Assembly: GCF_042453785.1 (NCBI RefSeq)
Contig: NC_091677.1
Coordinates: 6,543,501 to 6,607,500, forward strand
Length of the DNA stretch: 64,000 bases
Source of the DNA: Malus domestica
Taxonomy: Eukaryota > Streptophyta > Magnoliopsida > Rosales > Rosaceae
Direction of reading: 5' to 3'
Shown here: positions 45,897 to 59,332 of the stretch, piece by piece
How positions within the stretch are numbered: the first letter of the stretch is position 1
Layout of the letters: the number at the start of each line of letters is the position of its first letter
Translations under genes and position numbers: made by a program
Notes under the pieces: generated by a model
What the model was told of the DNA's origin: nothing
Databases searched by the model: none
Seen by the model: only the letters and a program-made list of their open reading frames with translations

Positions 45897-46679
45897 GATT
45901 ACGTAGCAACAATATCAATCAAGAATCACAACCACAAACCAAGAAGATGAAATCGGAAAAAATCACCGACTTAGGAGAAAAACCCAGATGTAAAACTCAA
46001 ATTTCGCGTCCAAAATTTCACAAAGAAGAACAATCAACTAACAATACTGGATGAACAACTGGTTATCGACCTTAATTCATCACAGAAATCATGTGAATTG
46101 GCATCAGCCTTCAAGAACGCTTCAATAGCATACAATCTGAAATGATCTAATCAATCAAGCTGTCTGGGCATCGGCCTTGAATTCAGACAAGCTACTACTA
46201 TAATCTTGAACAAAGAAACAAGATCCGAAAAAAAAATTCCCAAAATTTACAATTTACCAGATGACTGAAGTCGAGGAGAGAGACCACCAAACCTCGAAGA
46301 ACACCATAGCGGAAAAAAAAAAAATCACCAAGAATCCATCACGCAAGCAAAGTGGCTCTGAGATACCATATTAACAGTAAGACCAATATTACAGAAAGAA
46401 GAAATGCAGACGATCAAAAAGAAGAAACTTCAAATAGAAGACAACTTGTATTTCTCAGAAAATGCAACAGTACATTACAAGAGAGGGAAAATCCCTTTTA
46501 TACATTCTGTTTACAACCTCTTAGCATATGGAAATTCGAAGAAATTATATGTTGAGCAATCTTTTGCTTGTGAAACTTAAACCCTGATTAGATTACTCGT
46601 TAAATATATTGAGTGGGCAAAGGTGCTTTAAGGTGCTTTATTAATAACAAAATCAGGCTTTAAGGTGCTTTATTATATA

Positions 46680-46831
46680 GGAAAACTAATGAAAAAAGTT
46701 TGAAAATTTTGAGTTTTAACTATAAGGACAAAATAAATGGTAAAATGAATAGTATCATGATTGACTTTTTAGTGTAAAAATGTGGTTTTTCGTTAAAATA
46801 AACAATACCGGGAGCTTTTCGTTAAAGTTCC
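46680..46831. mobile_element. MITE of the GGGAACTTTAACG family
   Basis: Paralogue of 7326-7478, with the same TTATTATATA flanks. Confidence 0.85.
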
Positions 46832-47379
46832 TTTATTATATATCTACCTAGACAGCCTTCATTTAAGATGAAATCTGGTTGGTATGTAAAACAAGATTTA
46901 AAAATATGTTAAAAGTTATCTTCCTAATTGATTTACTTTTAGGGAATTGTTATAGGTATTCCAATAATCTAATTGTGCACTCTAAATTAACTTTCTACAC
47001 TTAAAATGCAAAAATAATCTTAAGAAGAGTGCACCATTGAATTTTTAGAATACCAATAATAGTTTGCTAGCAAAAAGGGGAAGCAAGCAAAATAATATGT
47101 ACAATACTCGTTGGAATTCCACTCTAAAGAAATTTTTTTTTTAATTTTTTTTTTATATATAAGAGGTACAATTCCACTCATAAACATTATTATACATCAA
47201 CAAAACCATGTTTGCCAGATATAATAAGCTTCACCATAAAACTAATTGGCAACATGGAGACTGAGAGTAATCTAACTTATTTATAAGCTCATTCAAAGTC
47301 TATCCCCTCTTATCAACGTGAAATTCACTCTAAGGTGACTAACTAGCCTTTTTCACTCTCATCTTTTTATTCATCTGCT

Positions 47380-50300
47380 TTACAAAGTAAATAATTTATA
47401 ATTTATTTCTGCACTAACATGACGAGTGCACGAAGCTAAAGGAAGACTGTTAACCCCAGTAGCCGGAATAGATGCAAACCTTGAAATTCCGAAATCTCGT
47501 AAAATAGTTGGTTTTCTCAGCTTAAGTGACAAGACCTCATATCCAAAGTAAGGTTTGGCCACAAATTCTTTCCTTAAGTTCCCTTGGACTTTCACAACAC
47601 AAGTAGTCTGGGATTTTCCATAGCTAGCCAAGCTTTTAGGTTTATCCTTCTTTAATATTCCTTGTGCATCCATCCTCAAAGGATCATACATCGCTTTGTT
47701 GATGTCCGCAAGCAATTCTGTTGGGGAGTCATATGCATTTGTAGAATTGAAAAACATATGAAAGGCTTTGAGGCAGGAGAGATGGAGTTTTTTGCATGCC
47801 TTTGGCATATCATCCCCATTGATGCCATTATTCACCAGAGCCTGTTCTAGAAACTCTTTCTTCTTTTCATCCAATACCTTCTGTATAATCCCAATTGATT
47901 CTTCAGCCCCCAAATTGGGATTTCCCTTCATGTGTAGCAGAACAAGGTTTGGCTTCCCCTCCTCTTGCTCCCTCTGCAATGAAATCATTAAATTCAGTTT
48001 TCTCAATTATTTAAGATTATACTAATTAACATGGTGACAACTAATCAAGAACGTGGTCATTATGAATTTCTCTTTCGAGAGATATTTCAGTTTAATTATC
48101 CCACCACTACGTGAAGTTATCATTAATCTATTTACGCGGATTTTTTTTTCAAAGCATGTTTTATAAAGATATACTCTGGCTCCCTAATATAACAATCTAG
48201 TCGTTTACCACTATTATAATAGGTACATTAATAATATTATATGGCAGTGTGACGGTTACAATAAAAAATATCTCTTCCTATACCTGATAGCTTTGAATTT
48301 CGTTCAAAAGCCGTGTCAAAAGCATAAGTGAATTTGTAAGTGGATGACTTTGAGGGGACTTTAGGATCTCTAATCCCGGAGGTGTATCAAGTAGAAGAGC
48401 AGCTGTAAGAATAATAGTCTGTGAAGCAATGGAGCTTGTGGCTACTTGGAGGTACTCAACAATTGACAAGGGATGCCCATTTCTGCTCCATTCTGTTTCC
48501 TTTAACCAGCTTACAAATGCTTGATGCCACTAAATTCATTCGGCAAAAAGTAAAAAGAAGAATAAGTAACACTTTTTTTTTTTTTTACAATTATTTCAAC
48601 TAAATTTTTTTACCAAAAATCTTACTAGATCCTGAATATAACTCTTTATGTCATATCCATTTTGTTTGAAGAATTGCCAAGAAATGTCATCAACAAAATC
48701 TTTTAGAGACGTGAATATAGTTTTTCCATGTCCTTCTAGTCCTTTTTCCTGCCATCTGTACGATGTACAGATTTAATTAGTTAAAATAATAACAAGAGTT
48801 ACTTTAAATTTCTATACGTGGATTATATATTTCCGTCTTAGAACATGCATGTGAAATTCAACACATAACCCATGCACACAATAATCATACATTAATATAT
48901 TGTACCTCTCGACGGCCTTGACAAGAGCTTCCAATTCATTCATCGAACCTTCCTTGTCAAAAAAGTCATCAGCAACTGTAACAAGGACTGCGGCTTTCAC
49001 AAGTGCGGACCGTACATATGACAGGGAAGAATGTGATGCTGTTGAAGCAACTGCAAAATAACAGTACGCGGTTTTCTGTCTAGCAAACCCCATGTCAACA
49101 ACACCAGTGTCCTTTGACCACCTGCATGATTAATTTTTCATCCACAACGGAAAAAGAAAAAGGTTTTCATGGTTAACTAATTTCAGTATTAAAATTAAAA
49201 AAAAATGGAAATTCTTTAGTGAAAGTGTAGACAGTGAGTACGAACCTTTCTAACTCCTTTAATTCATTTCTGAATATGGACTGCCGTAGTGTATAGTTCT
49301 CCATAGCAAGTTGTAGCAGCATGGCATTGCTTTGACATGATAATCTGCAAGGTATTAATGAATTAAACTGCTTAATCCGAGATTTGACTGCCTTAATCTA
49401 TTCAATTAATTAGTATTAATTTAATTACCTGCAGGATAAACCCTTTCCTATCCATGGACCAGCAGGCTCTAATTTCGTCTCAATGAACTTCCTGTGCTCC
49501 AGATGATCCAACCGAGCAAGCCATGGAATACTAATTTCATGCGTAATCTACTCAAGGGAGATATGCAACAAAATTAATCAGGAGATGATCATTATCATTA
49601 AATAACTAATTATAATGATTGAATATATTTTCTTATTGCAATTTTTATTATATTTATTCTGAATATGTATACCTGGTCTTGCAAGCCATTCATACTAGAA
49701 GGCCCGACCAGATTCTTAGAATCTTTTATTGTTTCCTTTTCTAGTATTCTTTTAGAGAATTCCTTAACATCCTCAAGCTCACTTTCTCCTGTAAAGGTCA
49801 CATCAGTCGCCCTGTATACATTATACATGGCACTCAGAAAAATTTCATGGTGCTCTTCTATGTACACCATCATATCTTCGTCATGAAGGAACCAGCAGAA
49901 CTTCCCTGCAAATATTAACAAATTTTGGTATGTAAATTAATAAATAAACTGATTTTTTTTATTGATAAATGATATGATATATACAAAATTATACAACGTA
50001 TGCCTAGAGTGTCACAACAGAGTTACAACATCATAACGAGACTAGAAAAAACCAAGTTTCAAGTCATCACAAATATTATAATCTGAAAGCATGTACATAA
50101 CAGCAATTAAGCATTAATTGATCCTTACGAGGAGATACTGTATAACCGTGAAGTCTGAGAAGTCGAAACGCAAGTGAATCTTTATATAGTTGAAGTGGCA
50201 TGGCATGCTTTTCCTTGCTCTTTGGCTCTTCGCAACTGATGTAACTTCTGTTTTTTAAAAAAAAAAAAAAAATTGATTAATTAACCAGTTAATCGTGTGC

Positions 50301-52514
50301 GTATATTGCTTAATGATGAATATTAGGTCGTCACCTGTAAACTTGTCCCAGCATAGTTGTTATCTCTGCCATGAAATGCTCTGCCAGTCCCAGCCTCTCA
50401 GTACGATTAACAAGACAAACCCTTAGAAGGTTTTCATCCATGGGGTAGATCGCAGGAACTGTACATGTATAACAGAGTTGTCTTACTCTTTAATTTCATG
50501 TGGTTAATTAGTCATTTTTTCATAGATGCTAAAATAATCTACTTTATTTGTAAATATGGGGAGGGGTATTCAAACACGAGACTTTGGGTGCAAGGACAAA
50601 CGTCCCTTAACCAACTAAGTTACAATCCACTTGCTTGGTTATTTTATGATTTAATGATTTTTTTTTTGGTACAGTGTATATGAAAAATTCGACAATGCTA
50701 CCAAGTGTACGATAACTTCAATTTTTAAACGTTAGATCTTTATTTTTATATTTTCAGTAACAGTTTAACAGTTGAAAGAATAATATAGCATACTCAGACA
50801 TATCTCGTATGTGTGTATATATAGGGCTGGTTTGGTATTGTTGTGCTTTGAAAAAAAGCTGCTTCTGCTATACTGTGAGAATAAGCAGCTGTGAAATAAA
50901 ACATCAGAGTGTTTGGTAAACTTTTTTGTAAAAGTACTTTTGATAAAAAAAAAAAAAAAGCAGTATTATAGTGTTTGATAAACTTTTATGTAAAACAGAT
51001 GTGAAAAAAAACTGGTTTTTCAAAGCTGGGTTTTGCAGCTTGTGTTTTTGGCTTTTTTTCACCCAAAACTGTGAAAAAAAACTGAAGCTGAATGTTTACC
51101 AAATATAAAAAAACTCTCAGCTTTTTTTAATAACCATTTTTTTTCATAATCACCTCAGTACGGTTAAATCTGATGACATTTGTACAGGTGACAGCAGACT
51201 ACGCATCGTAGACCAGCAATCACATCATAGGAAGAAAAAAACAAAACATAAACATTATTTGGAAATTTTGGGCAATAGATGGAGTTGAAATGCATGCATG
51301 TCCTACGTACCTGAGAACCCGCATTTTTGGACAATAGAATTCAATTTGGACAAAAACTCCTTGCGTCCTGTCTTCATAAAAGCATATGCAATAGCTGATG
51401 GGGATTGGATTAACAGCCCATCTTCCTCACTTTGGCATAATAGTAGAGTCTCATTGAGGTTAATATCATATGCTTCAGCAGGCAAAGCTTCCAGGTATTG
51501 CATGAGTTCTGGTGAATAGTACTGTTGCTGATTACCACTATGCACCAACCTGCTCCAACAAAATCTAGATTAAATACTTAACTACGGTCGATTTGATAAA
51601 TATTTCGACAAAAACTAGATTCAATAAGCTTGAGTAGTGTGGGAGGAGGGAGAAATGCACATGTAATGCGATAGAAAATGAAAACAAAAATTAAAAAGAA
51701 AATCTACGATAAAATTGTTTTCAGTTTTTAGTTTTTATGTTGTGTATCATTTAATGTGTTTTTCTTCCATGTTCTACCGGCCACCAATCCTCTATCCTTA
51801 TTCATCCCTAATTTCTTTCTTGTATTTTCTCATTATTTCTAAATAAATTATAAAAACTAAAAATTATATATACCTATGCATTTGGAATATTTGTTGTCTC
51901 TTTTGGAAGACTTGTTCTACCAACGCTGTTGAACCATGAGAAAAATGAACATGCAGTCCTTTGCTCTCTGCAAGTTCCACCATTGCTGGGAAAACAATCA
52001 CAAACCACTCAAGAAAAGAATTATTTTGCTCTTCCAGTAGCTTCTCTGTGGTTGCATGGATGAATGCTAGCCCTAAACAATAAACATAAGAAAAAATTGC
52101 AACAACCAATTATTCCAAATGCATAAACGGGTATTTCCGACAGTAATTTTTTTCGGGGTTTGCGAAATTTGATCATTTACTTTTTTTTTACGTACCTTTC
52201 TGAATGGCATCATGGCCAACATCCCATGTGGCAAGTGCAACAATGCAAGCAAGAGTTGAAGTGAGGGACTCTATGGTTGGAACATGGTCATCATCTCCCC
52301 AAAAGCCTCGTGTGGTTTGGTGTTGGAGCACCCAGTCCAAGCATCCTTTGAACAAGGGTTCATCTGATCCTCGGTGAGGATTCGAAATCATCGACAGCCA
52401 CGCAATGTCGTAAGGAGAAGGAAGAACAAGAGAAACAAGATCAACATCCGGTGAAAACAATTCTTGTTTAACTTTCATTACCAGATTCTTAACCAAAATT
52501 TCTTGAGAATCCAT
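47380..52514 (-). CDS. Terpene synthase copy 3, class I, TPS-e/f
   Basis: Exons in coding order: 52196-52514, 51874-52072, 51311-51549, 50335-50458, 50129-50247, 49673-49905, 49429-49547, 49246-49344, 48906-49121, 48626-48755, 48284-48529, 47380-47973. Every exon length equals that of copy 1 and the product is 878 aa. SPYDIAW, QLYK at the DXDD position and DDFFD are as in copy 1. The second metal motif reads NEIQSYQRE instead of NDIQSYQRE. Small differences include DTGVVDMG for DIGLVDMG in exon 9 and NSLPLAS for NTPPLAS near the C-terminus. The promoter keeps the TATA box 105 bp from the ATG, so of the near-identical pair 1/3 this is the copy with an undisturbed leader. Confidence 0.93.
50824..51163. 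mobile_element. MITE in intron 3 of TPS copy 3
   Basis: Paralogue of 11431-11772. The right terminal sequence is deleted here (CTCAGTACGG). Confidence 0.7.
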
Positions 52515-52618
52515 GCGATATTGTGTTTTTAGATACTCACACACTAACAGTACTTAGGTACACACACTTGTTTTTTGCTTTTGTTTTGTCTTGCGGATCA
52601 AGCATATAATTTGTATGG

Positions 52619-52626
52619 TATTTATA
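52619..52626 (-). promoter_or_regulatory. TATA box of TPS copy 3
   Basis: Minus strand TATAAATA, about 105 bp upstream of the ATG, suggesting a 5' leader of roughly 70-80 bases. Confidence 0.7.
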
Positions 52627-54166
52627 GAGAGCTACAAGCATACGGAAACTAATTTCCCCTCCACCTGTTCTCGGACGATGGTTCGATACAATTGCCGCAG
52701 TCATTAGAGTTAAAGTCAACCCATTTGGAACATAGTTCACGAGTCACAATTGGCATTCCAATAATAGCACTACTCAATTAAAGCAAGTTCAGTTCTAAAT
52801 TCTGGTTCTCCCTTCTTTCTTTTTTTTCCTTTCTAGTTCTTAAATTCATGACTGTTACATGTAGAAATGGTATCATTTTTTTTTTGGGAATTATAACGAA
52901 AAGCTCCCGGTACTGTTCACTTTAACGAAAAATAACATTTTTTACACTAAAAAGTGAATCTTGATACTATTTACTTTACCCTTTATTTTGTCCTTATCGT
53001 TAAAACTCAAAATTTTCAAACTATTTTCATTAGTTTCCTTCTTTCTTTTTTTTTTGAACAAATGATATTATCTACACTAAGGAAAAATGGAGGTCCAGCC
53101 TCACAATGGATTAACAATAATGTAGTTCAAATTCGTCTTTCGCGAGAATCGAACTTAAAACCTCTTATTTACAAGTGAAGAGAAATACTACTAGATCGTA
53201 ATACTAAGTGACGAAAGGGTATCAATTTGTTCCACATTAGATTTAGAGATTCGACCAATCATGTCATTATCTTCTCTCGCTGGCATATGTCAATTTGTGC
53301 GTGTGTGTGGTTATTTATTCAGCTGACAATAATTTAGTCAGGTTACATATACAATATCCATACAGTATTAGTACCCGAGGGAGGGCCTGATAGACATGTA
53401 TCATGATTATTAATAAAAAGATGTTTTATCACAAATAGTTGAGGACGAGTTGAACTGATTCTGCAAAAATGATTGAGGACAGATTAAATTGATTATAGTA
53501 ATAAAGGATACAAACTGATTTTGCATATAATTTCAAAACTGATTATGTAGAAATAATCAATGATGAGTTGAGATTAGGGCACATATTGATTTTGTTGGAA
53601 CTGTGAGGGTTGAGTTGTATTAACAACCCTAAAATCTTAGGGGTATGACTGATATTTTAAAACATTGTTTCCATGTTATTGCATTGTGCTTTAGTTGTTT
53701 TTGTGTTTTTGTCTTTCCTTGGTATGTTTAAAAACTAGTGGAGTTCCTTGAAATATAATAAAAGTTTTTTTCTCTAGATATAAAGCTCTTTTTTTTTAAA
53801 TAGGATATGTTACTTTTATCCAGCTGTGAGGTTCATGTAAAAAACTAAAAATTTCAGTGATATGTAATTACTAAATTGCCATGTCTTTTTATTTTGCTAA
53901 GTTTGGATGAGAGGGTTAGAATAATAATTTCATGGAGTTTTGATTGATAAACATAATTTTATTAGTAGGTTGTTTAGATTTACGTTAGAAAATTAATAAA
54001 GGTTTAAAGAACCCGGACCCATCCACAAATTTTTTGGCGTTATCTTTTTTCTCGGTCCATCTTGCGAAACCTCTTCCTCTCCTCCCTCATTTTATCCGTC
54101 CTTGCTCTTTACCAGTCCAACCTTCATCACAGAGATCACCTGTGATCTGGAAACTGATCGAAGAAA
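52627..54166. other. Upstream region of TPS copy 3, no gene seen
   Basis: Match of 14565-16103. Contains one MITE (52886-53039). Confidence 0.6.
52886..53039. mobile_element. MITE of the GGGAACTTTAACG family
   Basis: Paralogue of 14825-14978. Confidence 0.85.
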
Positions 54167-54388
54167 ATGTTCGATTTGGTTGCAGGGTTTTTAAAGTTGG
54201 TTGTTTTTCTTATTCTGGGAGCCGATAGAAGAAGCAATGTTCAAGCTGGTTTTGGGAAAGCTACGCAGGAGGCCAATCCCCTGCCCACGATTCTCACGAT
54301 GTATGATAATTCCGTTGTTTTATTTTTTAGCAGAAATTATGAAAATGAATTGGGTTCTGTGATTGTAATTATTTGGTTTTTTTTTTAA
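54167..54388 (+). CDS. Unrecognised small ORF, uninterrupted form of 16104-16243
   Basis: 73 codons, MFDLVAGFLKLVVFLILGAD at the start with a hydrophobic segment, then RRSNVQAGFGKATQ. Conservation between the two blocks may only reflect recent duplication. A possible GTATGA donor follows at about 54301. The downstream AG acceptors would lead to short frames only. Coding status is doubtful. Confidence 0.25.
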   Translation: MFDLVAGFLKLVVFLILGADRRSNVQAGFGKATQEANPLPTILTMYDNSVVLFFSRNYENELGSVIVIIWFFF

Positions 54389-54871
54389 TTTTTAATTTTT
54401 TTTATAAGGATTGGGTTTTGGGGATTTTGCAGAAAGGGGAAAGTGGTTGTGAAGACGACATCTTCCGTGACTAACGTCATGCTGAAGTCACCTTTACGCG
54501 TCAGCCTGACGTCATATCGCTTTAAGTGTACAGGCGGGCGAGAATGGCCCGATTACTTGGTTTAGGGGGGTTGGACGGTTGGACCCACCGAATAGCCCTC
54601 CTGATTTGGATGGCTGGAGTTGTTTTGTTGGACTTCCTCCTTCAATTAGCCCACATGGAATCATGGGTCACGACAAACGCCGAAAAATAAATAGGAGACT
54701 TTGGAAGCAAGCAAAAGCCGAAATGAATAGCTGGTCACATTTTGTGACTTTTCCTTCATCATGATTGACTCTCCTTTGCTGGCCTCCTCCAAATATCACA
54801 TTTTCTAGGATAGCCAATTAAAGTATACGTAAATATGTAGGTACGTACTTGGTGGCCATAATAGTCGAAAT

Positions 54872-55066
54872 GGACAAAGATTGTCTGCCCTCCACTTCCA
54901 GTGCCTTTTCCGTGCCTTCCTATTTTGTGTTGTCACGGTTAAGCCACGTCAACATTTTATATTATTTTTTATAGATATAATAAGACAAATCCTTGTCTAG
55001 TCAAAATCGACCCAAATAGGAGGGCCCGGGAAGGGCACCGGAAGTGGAGGGCAGACAATCCTTGTC
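54872..55066. mobile_element. Foldback MITE, rearranged inside
   Basis: Same family as 2218-2440. It starts GGACAAAGATTGTCTGCCC and ends GGCAGACAATCCTTGTC. The flanks TAGTCGAAAT (54862-54871) and TAGTCAAAAT (55067-55076) form the target duplication; the empty site is at about 23309-23318. Inside, a stretch CTTGTCTAGTCAAAATCGAC repeats the right-hand junction, so right-flank DNA was copied into the centre. Confidence 0.8.
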
Positions 55067-55611
55067 TAGTCAAAATCGACCCAATGCACAGAAGTTTCCT
55101 CAAAACAAACACAGCTAATCTTATTAGTACTTATCTGATATGGAAATGGTGCATGATTTATGACCACAGTTTTTATAAATATATATTGAACTAGACTGTG
55201 TGTGTGAATCTGAGTACTTGGCGGCGGCCTGCAAATGCGAGGATTGAGACTAGTATAAGGGAAGAAAGCAACATGACCGAACCGACCAAATAAACAAGTC
55301 CTCATAGTCTTAATCATGTTGAAGGAAAAGTCCCAATTATTGCCTACAAGTCTGATTCAATTTGTCTTTTGTTTGCTTCCAAAGTCTCCCAATATGTTTT
55401 TCGGTGTGTCGTGAGCATGATATCATGTCGACTAATTGAAGGAGAATTCCCAACATATACTTTTCTGCGTTTACAATACACGCACTATTTTACACGTCAT
55501 TAGAACCCCCCATTTCCCTATAATTGTCATTTATTTTCATTGCAAATTATATTTTGTGCTACTTTATACTAAGAAAATGAGATAGAGTGAACGTGAAATG
55601 CAATAGTTTGG
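55067..55611. other. Spacer shared with 23310-23920
   Basis: No gene. It contains the segment (55200-55440) related to 1960-2150. Confidence 0.5.
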
Positions 55612-55613
55612 CT

Positions 55614-55960
55614 GATACCTATCCTATAGGATAAGGGTTTTGCTGTCCATGGACCAACAGTCTATTTCCTCTCAGTAAACCTCCTGTACTCCAGCCTACA
55701 GATGATCCCACCGAGCAAGCGCATGTAATACTAATTTCATGCTTAATCTACCCAAGGGAGATATGCAACAAATTTAGGAGCTGATTAAGTAACCAATAAA
55801 AATAACTGAGCATATATTCTTATTTACACAAAGGGTTTTTTTTTTTTTTTTTTTTTTTTTCTTTGGATTTTGTCTCAAGATTTGTAAAATATCTGGTCTG
55901 GCGGTCATACTAGTAGATCCAACCAAAATCTTAGACTCTTTGTTGTTTCCTTTTGGCAAT
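55614..55960 (-). pseudogene. Relic of terpene synthase exons 7 and 6, second block
   Basis: Paralogue of 23925-24275, with the same breaks and the same long T run between the exon remnants, so it was already dead before the block duplicated. Confidence 0.8.
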
Positions 55961-57931
55961 GTTTTTCCTACCTCATCTGGTTTGGGTTAATGGTGGATAT
56001 GTCTTTTATTGCTTGGTTTCTTGTATGACTAAACTTATCAAGAATTTAAGTCAAATAGATTAGGCTTATGAACCACCAATCATACAAGTATCAAAACTAC
56101 AATTCGATAAACACAAGAATCAAACTGAACTGTAGAAGCACTCTAGAAGAAGTTATAGAAGACGTCAAAATAGTGCATTTTACCTTGCAGGGACTGAAGA
56201 TAATGAACCACCAATCATCTATAGCAAACTTTCTCCTCTCTTACAAAATTTAATGCTTGCACTAATAATAGGTCTTAATCCAAAATCAAGCGTGCATTTC
56301 AATCCTATAAGGTCTTGAACAATTCAAAGCCTTTTTCTATTAGACTTCTATGCACCAATTTTAATCCAAATAATCAACTATAACATACATTCTCATATAC
56401 TCATATTCTAACATGCCTTGCTTTGATTAATGCGAGGTGGTTGTGGATTTCTTTAGGGAGTGGTGAAGTTGTCAGAGGTGTTGGCTAGTCGGCATTGTAG
56501 AGGTGGGGTAGACTGGTGGACGTTCTCAGTAAGTTTGTGTTTGTAGCAATTAGAAAACTCAATATGAGTTGTCTGTGTTTTGCAGTCTCGCTTTGGTACA
56601 GTTTTTATCATCTCGCAATATGCTATATGTGAGTCGGTGGTCTCAGAGTCTCACTATATGTGGTAAGTTCAACATCAGAGTATTGAATATGAGTTTGTTG
56701 CGTTTGTTGCAGCCATTGTTAATGGTGCTTTGGAATCATGAAGGAATACATTACTACAGAAAAAGTATTTTCCCAAGGAATATCAATTTGTCGCGCAAAG
56801 CGTTTGTCGCACAAATTTTTGGGTAAAGGTTGAGAAGCAAACAATTGTGCGGCGAAGACAACAGATGTCTTGAGGCAAAGGCATTCGTCGCATCAAACTT
56901 TAAGGGACGAAAGTCAATCTTCGCGTCAACTTTAAGGTTACGACACAACAACATCGCGCTAAGTTGAGGCAAAGAAAAGGCTTCGTTACGAAATACTTTG
57001 TGCAACAGATGGTGTCCTTGGGTAAACCAGTACGCAATGAAATTTGTCCTTTTATATTTTGTTTTCGAGAAAACTACTTATAAAGATTGTTCATAGGTTA
57101 CAAATATAAATATGTCCTATTATATTGGTAAATAGAATCACATTTTTACTTCAGTCTCTTTGTATATATAAGAGACACAACTGTGTTGTCATAGAAGTTT
57201 AACCCAATATTTAAGAAAATATTCGACATGTGGACTATTATTTGTCTCAAAACTAGTTTTTTATTTACCATTTTCATCTTCATTTTTGTGGGATTTTTAT
57301 CATTACTACTATTTAGAAAGCACGCAATAAATTTAATTTTAAAGATCGACCAGTTTCTTTATATCGCCTTTGAATGTCAATTAAATCTTTTGACAAAAAA
57401 ATTGAGATCACTCGTGTTGATAAGTTTATTCTTAGATACTTTTAAGGTTTGGATATTTGTATCAGTTTTTCAACTCATCCCTCGTAAGGCTCACATTATT
57501 CGTCATGTGCTTTGGTCTCCACCCTAGTATCCTTGGCTTAAGCTTTAGCAGTATTGACTTGGCTAAAAGGAATCTTGGTCTTATTGCTTGATAGGGAGTT
57601 TCTAGGGATAGACATGGTCGTTTTTGCGTTTCCTCCTCTCCTTCCCTTCTAACCCTAACAGCTAAAAAGTCTTATTTATACTACTACAAAATAAAACCCT
57701 AAAAAGTCTTAGAATAAAACTAGGAAACATAATAAAATAATAAAACAGAAAATAAAAGGTTTCCCATTTAAACTAAAATTCGAACTTCTCAAAAACTCAA
57801 ACTTTTGACCAATCAAATCAACTCTGATTTGGTCCCAAAAGGTTTCTTTTGAAAGCTGGAGACGTCCCCTACAAATCCTCAGAAGGAATCTTCCTCAAAA
57901 TATACCATCTTGACCTCCAAATACCCAAAAC
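55961..57931. other. Spacer and 3' flank of TPS copy 4
   Basis: Match of 24276-26186, including the CACTA-like segment (from 56752). No gene. Confidence 0.6.
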
Positions 57932-58901
57932 TAGGGGTGGGTTCCGTACGGTTACCGTACCAAAACCCTCGTACCAATTACCGTACCAAATTTTCGGTTT
58001 GGTAAAATCTATTACCATTACCATACCAAACTTTCGGTATACCGAAATTCGGTATTGCCAAATGTTCGGTTGGCATGGTATGGCAATGGTAATTGCCACT
58101 TTGTTTTGGGAAAAAAATTGTTTTTGCTTTTTTAACCCAATTCAATGGCAAAACTTTTTTTATTGTACCTTTATCTCATACATTGTAGCCTAAATTCATC
58201 TATTATTCATAATTTACAATTCACACACACAATAATTCAAATGATGCATCAAGATTCATGATGAAAATTAAGCTTACAATCCAAATAGAAGTTACGAACC
58301 AAAACAAATAGAAGTTTCCCCCATGCTAAAGCTCTTCTCTATCCTCCATTGGTTCAAACACACCTCTAGAACTTTCCTAATGTCTTCTCCCTTATGACCC
58401 GTGATCTTTATGAAGTTTATGATCCGTTTGTGCAACTTTCATTCACTATCCATGAAGTGAGCGGTAACTACCATGTAGTTAATGTTTTGTACCGATGTCC
58501 AAGTATCGGTTGTGATACTTACCTTTTGATTATACATTGCTTCAAATAACTTAGACTTCTCCAACACATATAAATCCCACACATTGGCTGCAATCTTCTT
58601 CCTATTTGGAATCTTGAACCGAGGTTGAGCCTCTTTCATCATATCAAATTATTAGAATATTATAAATATGTGTTATATAATTATATATTATATAATTTAT
58701 AAATTATATATTATATTATATGTTCGGTACGGTAAGGTAATACCGTGGTAATGATATCCATTACCAATACCGTACCAAGAAATTTCGGTACGGTACAATA
58801 CCGTACCATTACCGATTGGCACAAAAAATTTGGCATAAAATCGGTATGGCACGGTTGGTAATTCGGTTGGCACGGCAATTTGGCAAAAAAATCCACCCCT
58901 A
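57932..58901. mobile_element. hAT element, non-autonomous, with 8-bp target duplication
   Basis: Ends TAGGGGTGGGTTCC and GGATTTTTTTGCC-complement (…CCACCCCTA). CCCAAAAC is repeated at 57924-57931 and 58902-58909. The empty site is at 26179-26186. Subterminal regions are packed with GGTACCGTACC-like and TTCGGT motifs. A hAT transposase fragment lies inside. The 8-bp duplication and terminal sequence fit the hAT superfamily. Confidence 0.93.
58439..58642 (-). pseudogene. hAT transposase fragment
   Basis: 67 codons, including KVSITTDTWTSVQNINYMVV, the conserved segment of plant hAT transposases around the first catalytic Asp (TTDTWTS), followed by TAHFMDSE. The N-terminal zinc finger and C-terminal dimerisation domain are absent. 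Confidence 0.88.
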
Positions 58902-59178
58902 CCCAAAACATCAAGAAACATCAATCTGGAAAAGTTGCGCGCTTGGCCTTTATTTCATCGCCACGGTCAAACGGTTTGGTAGAAAAATCTGAAACTTTGA
59001 TACAATCATTTTGAAAAACTCACGAACATCCTCCAATTGGAATCACTCCAAAATTCATCCGTTTGATCACTTTTTGCTCCAAATGAAGTCGAATATCCTA
59101 TATTGAAAATATATAACAAAGTATCAAAATTCTACCAAAATACCTAATATATTAATACTAAGATAAGGATAAAATATA

Positions 59179-59332
59179 GGGAACTTTAACGAAAAGCACC
59201 CGGTACTGTTCACTTTAACGAAAAACCACATTTTTACACTAAAAAGTCAATCCTGGTACTATTCACTTTACCCTTTATTTTGTCCTTATCATTAAAACTC
59301 AAAGTTTTCAAGCCATTTTCATTAGTTTTCCT
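59179..59332. mobile_element. MITE of the GGGAACTTTAACG family, only in this block
   Basis: Starts GGGAACTTTAACGAAAAGC and ends CATTAGTTTTCCT. TAAAATATA is repeated at 59170-59178 and 59333-59341. The empty site is at 26447-26455. The 9-bp duplication suggests a Mutator-like MITE. Confidence 0.92.

Larger units (their letters stand above)
42345..46530 (-). mobile_element. Ty1/copia fragment C, longest copy, with captured atpB
   Basis: Minus orientation: LTR end and primer-binding-like site (about 46350-46530), gag stub, atpB piece, gag middle, zinc knuckle, protease, integrase, and the first part of reverse transcriptase, where it breaks at 42345. The 3' half and second LTR are missing. Several stops and frameshifts separate the parts. 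Confidence 0.88.
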
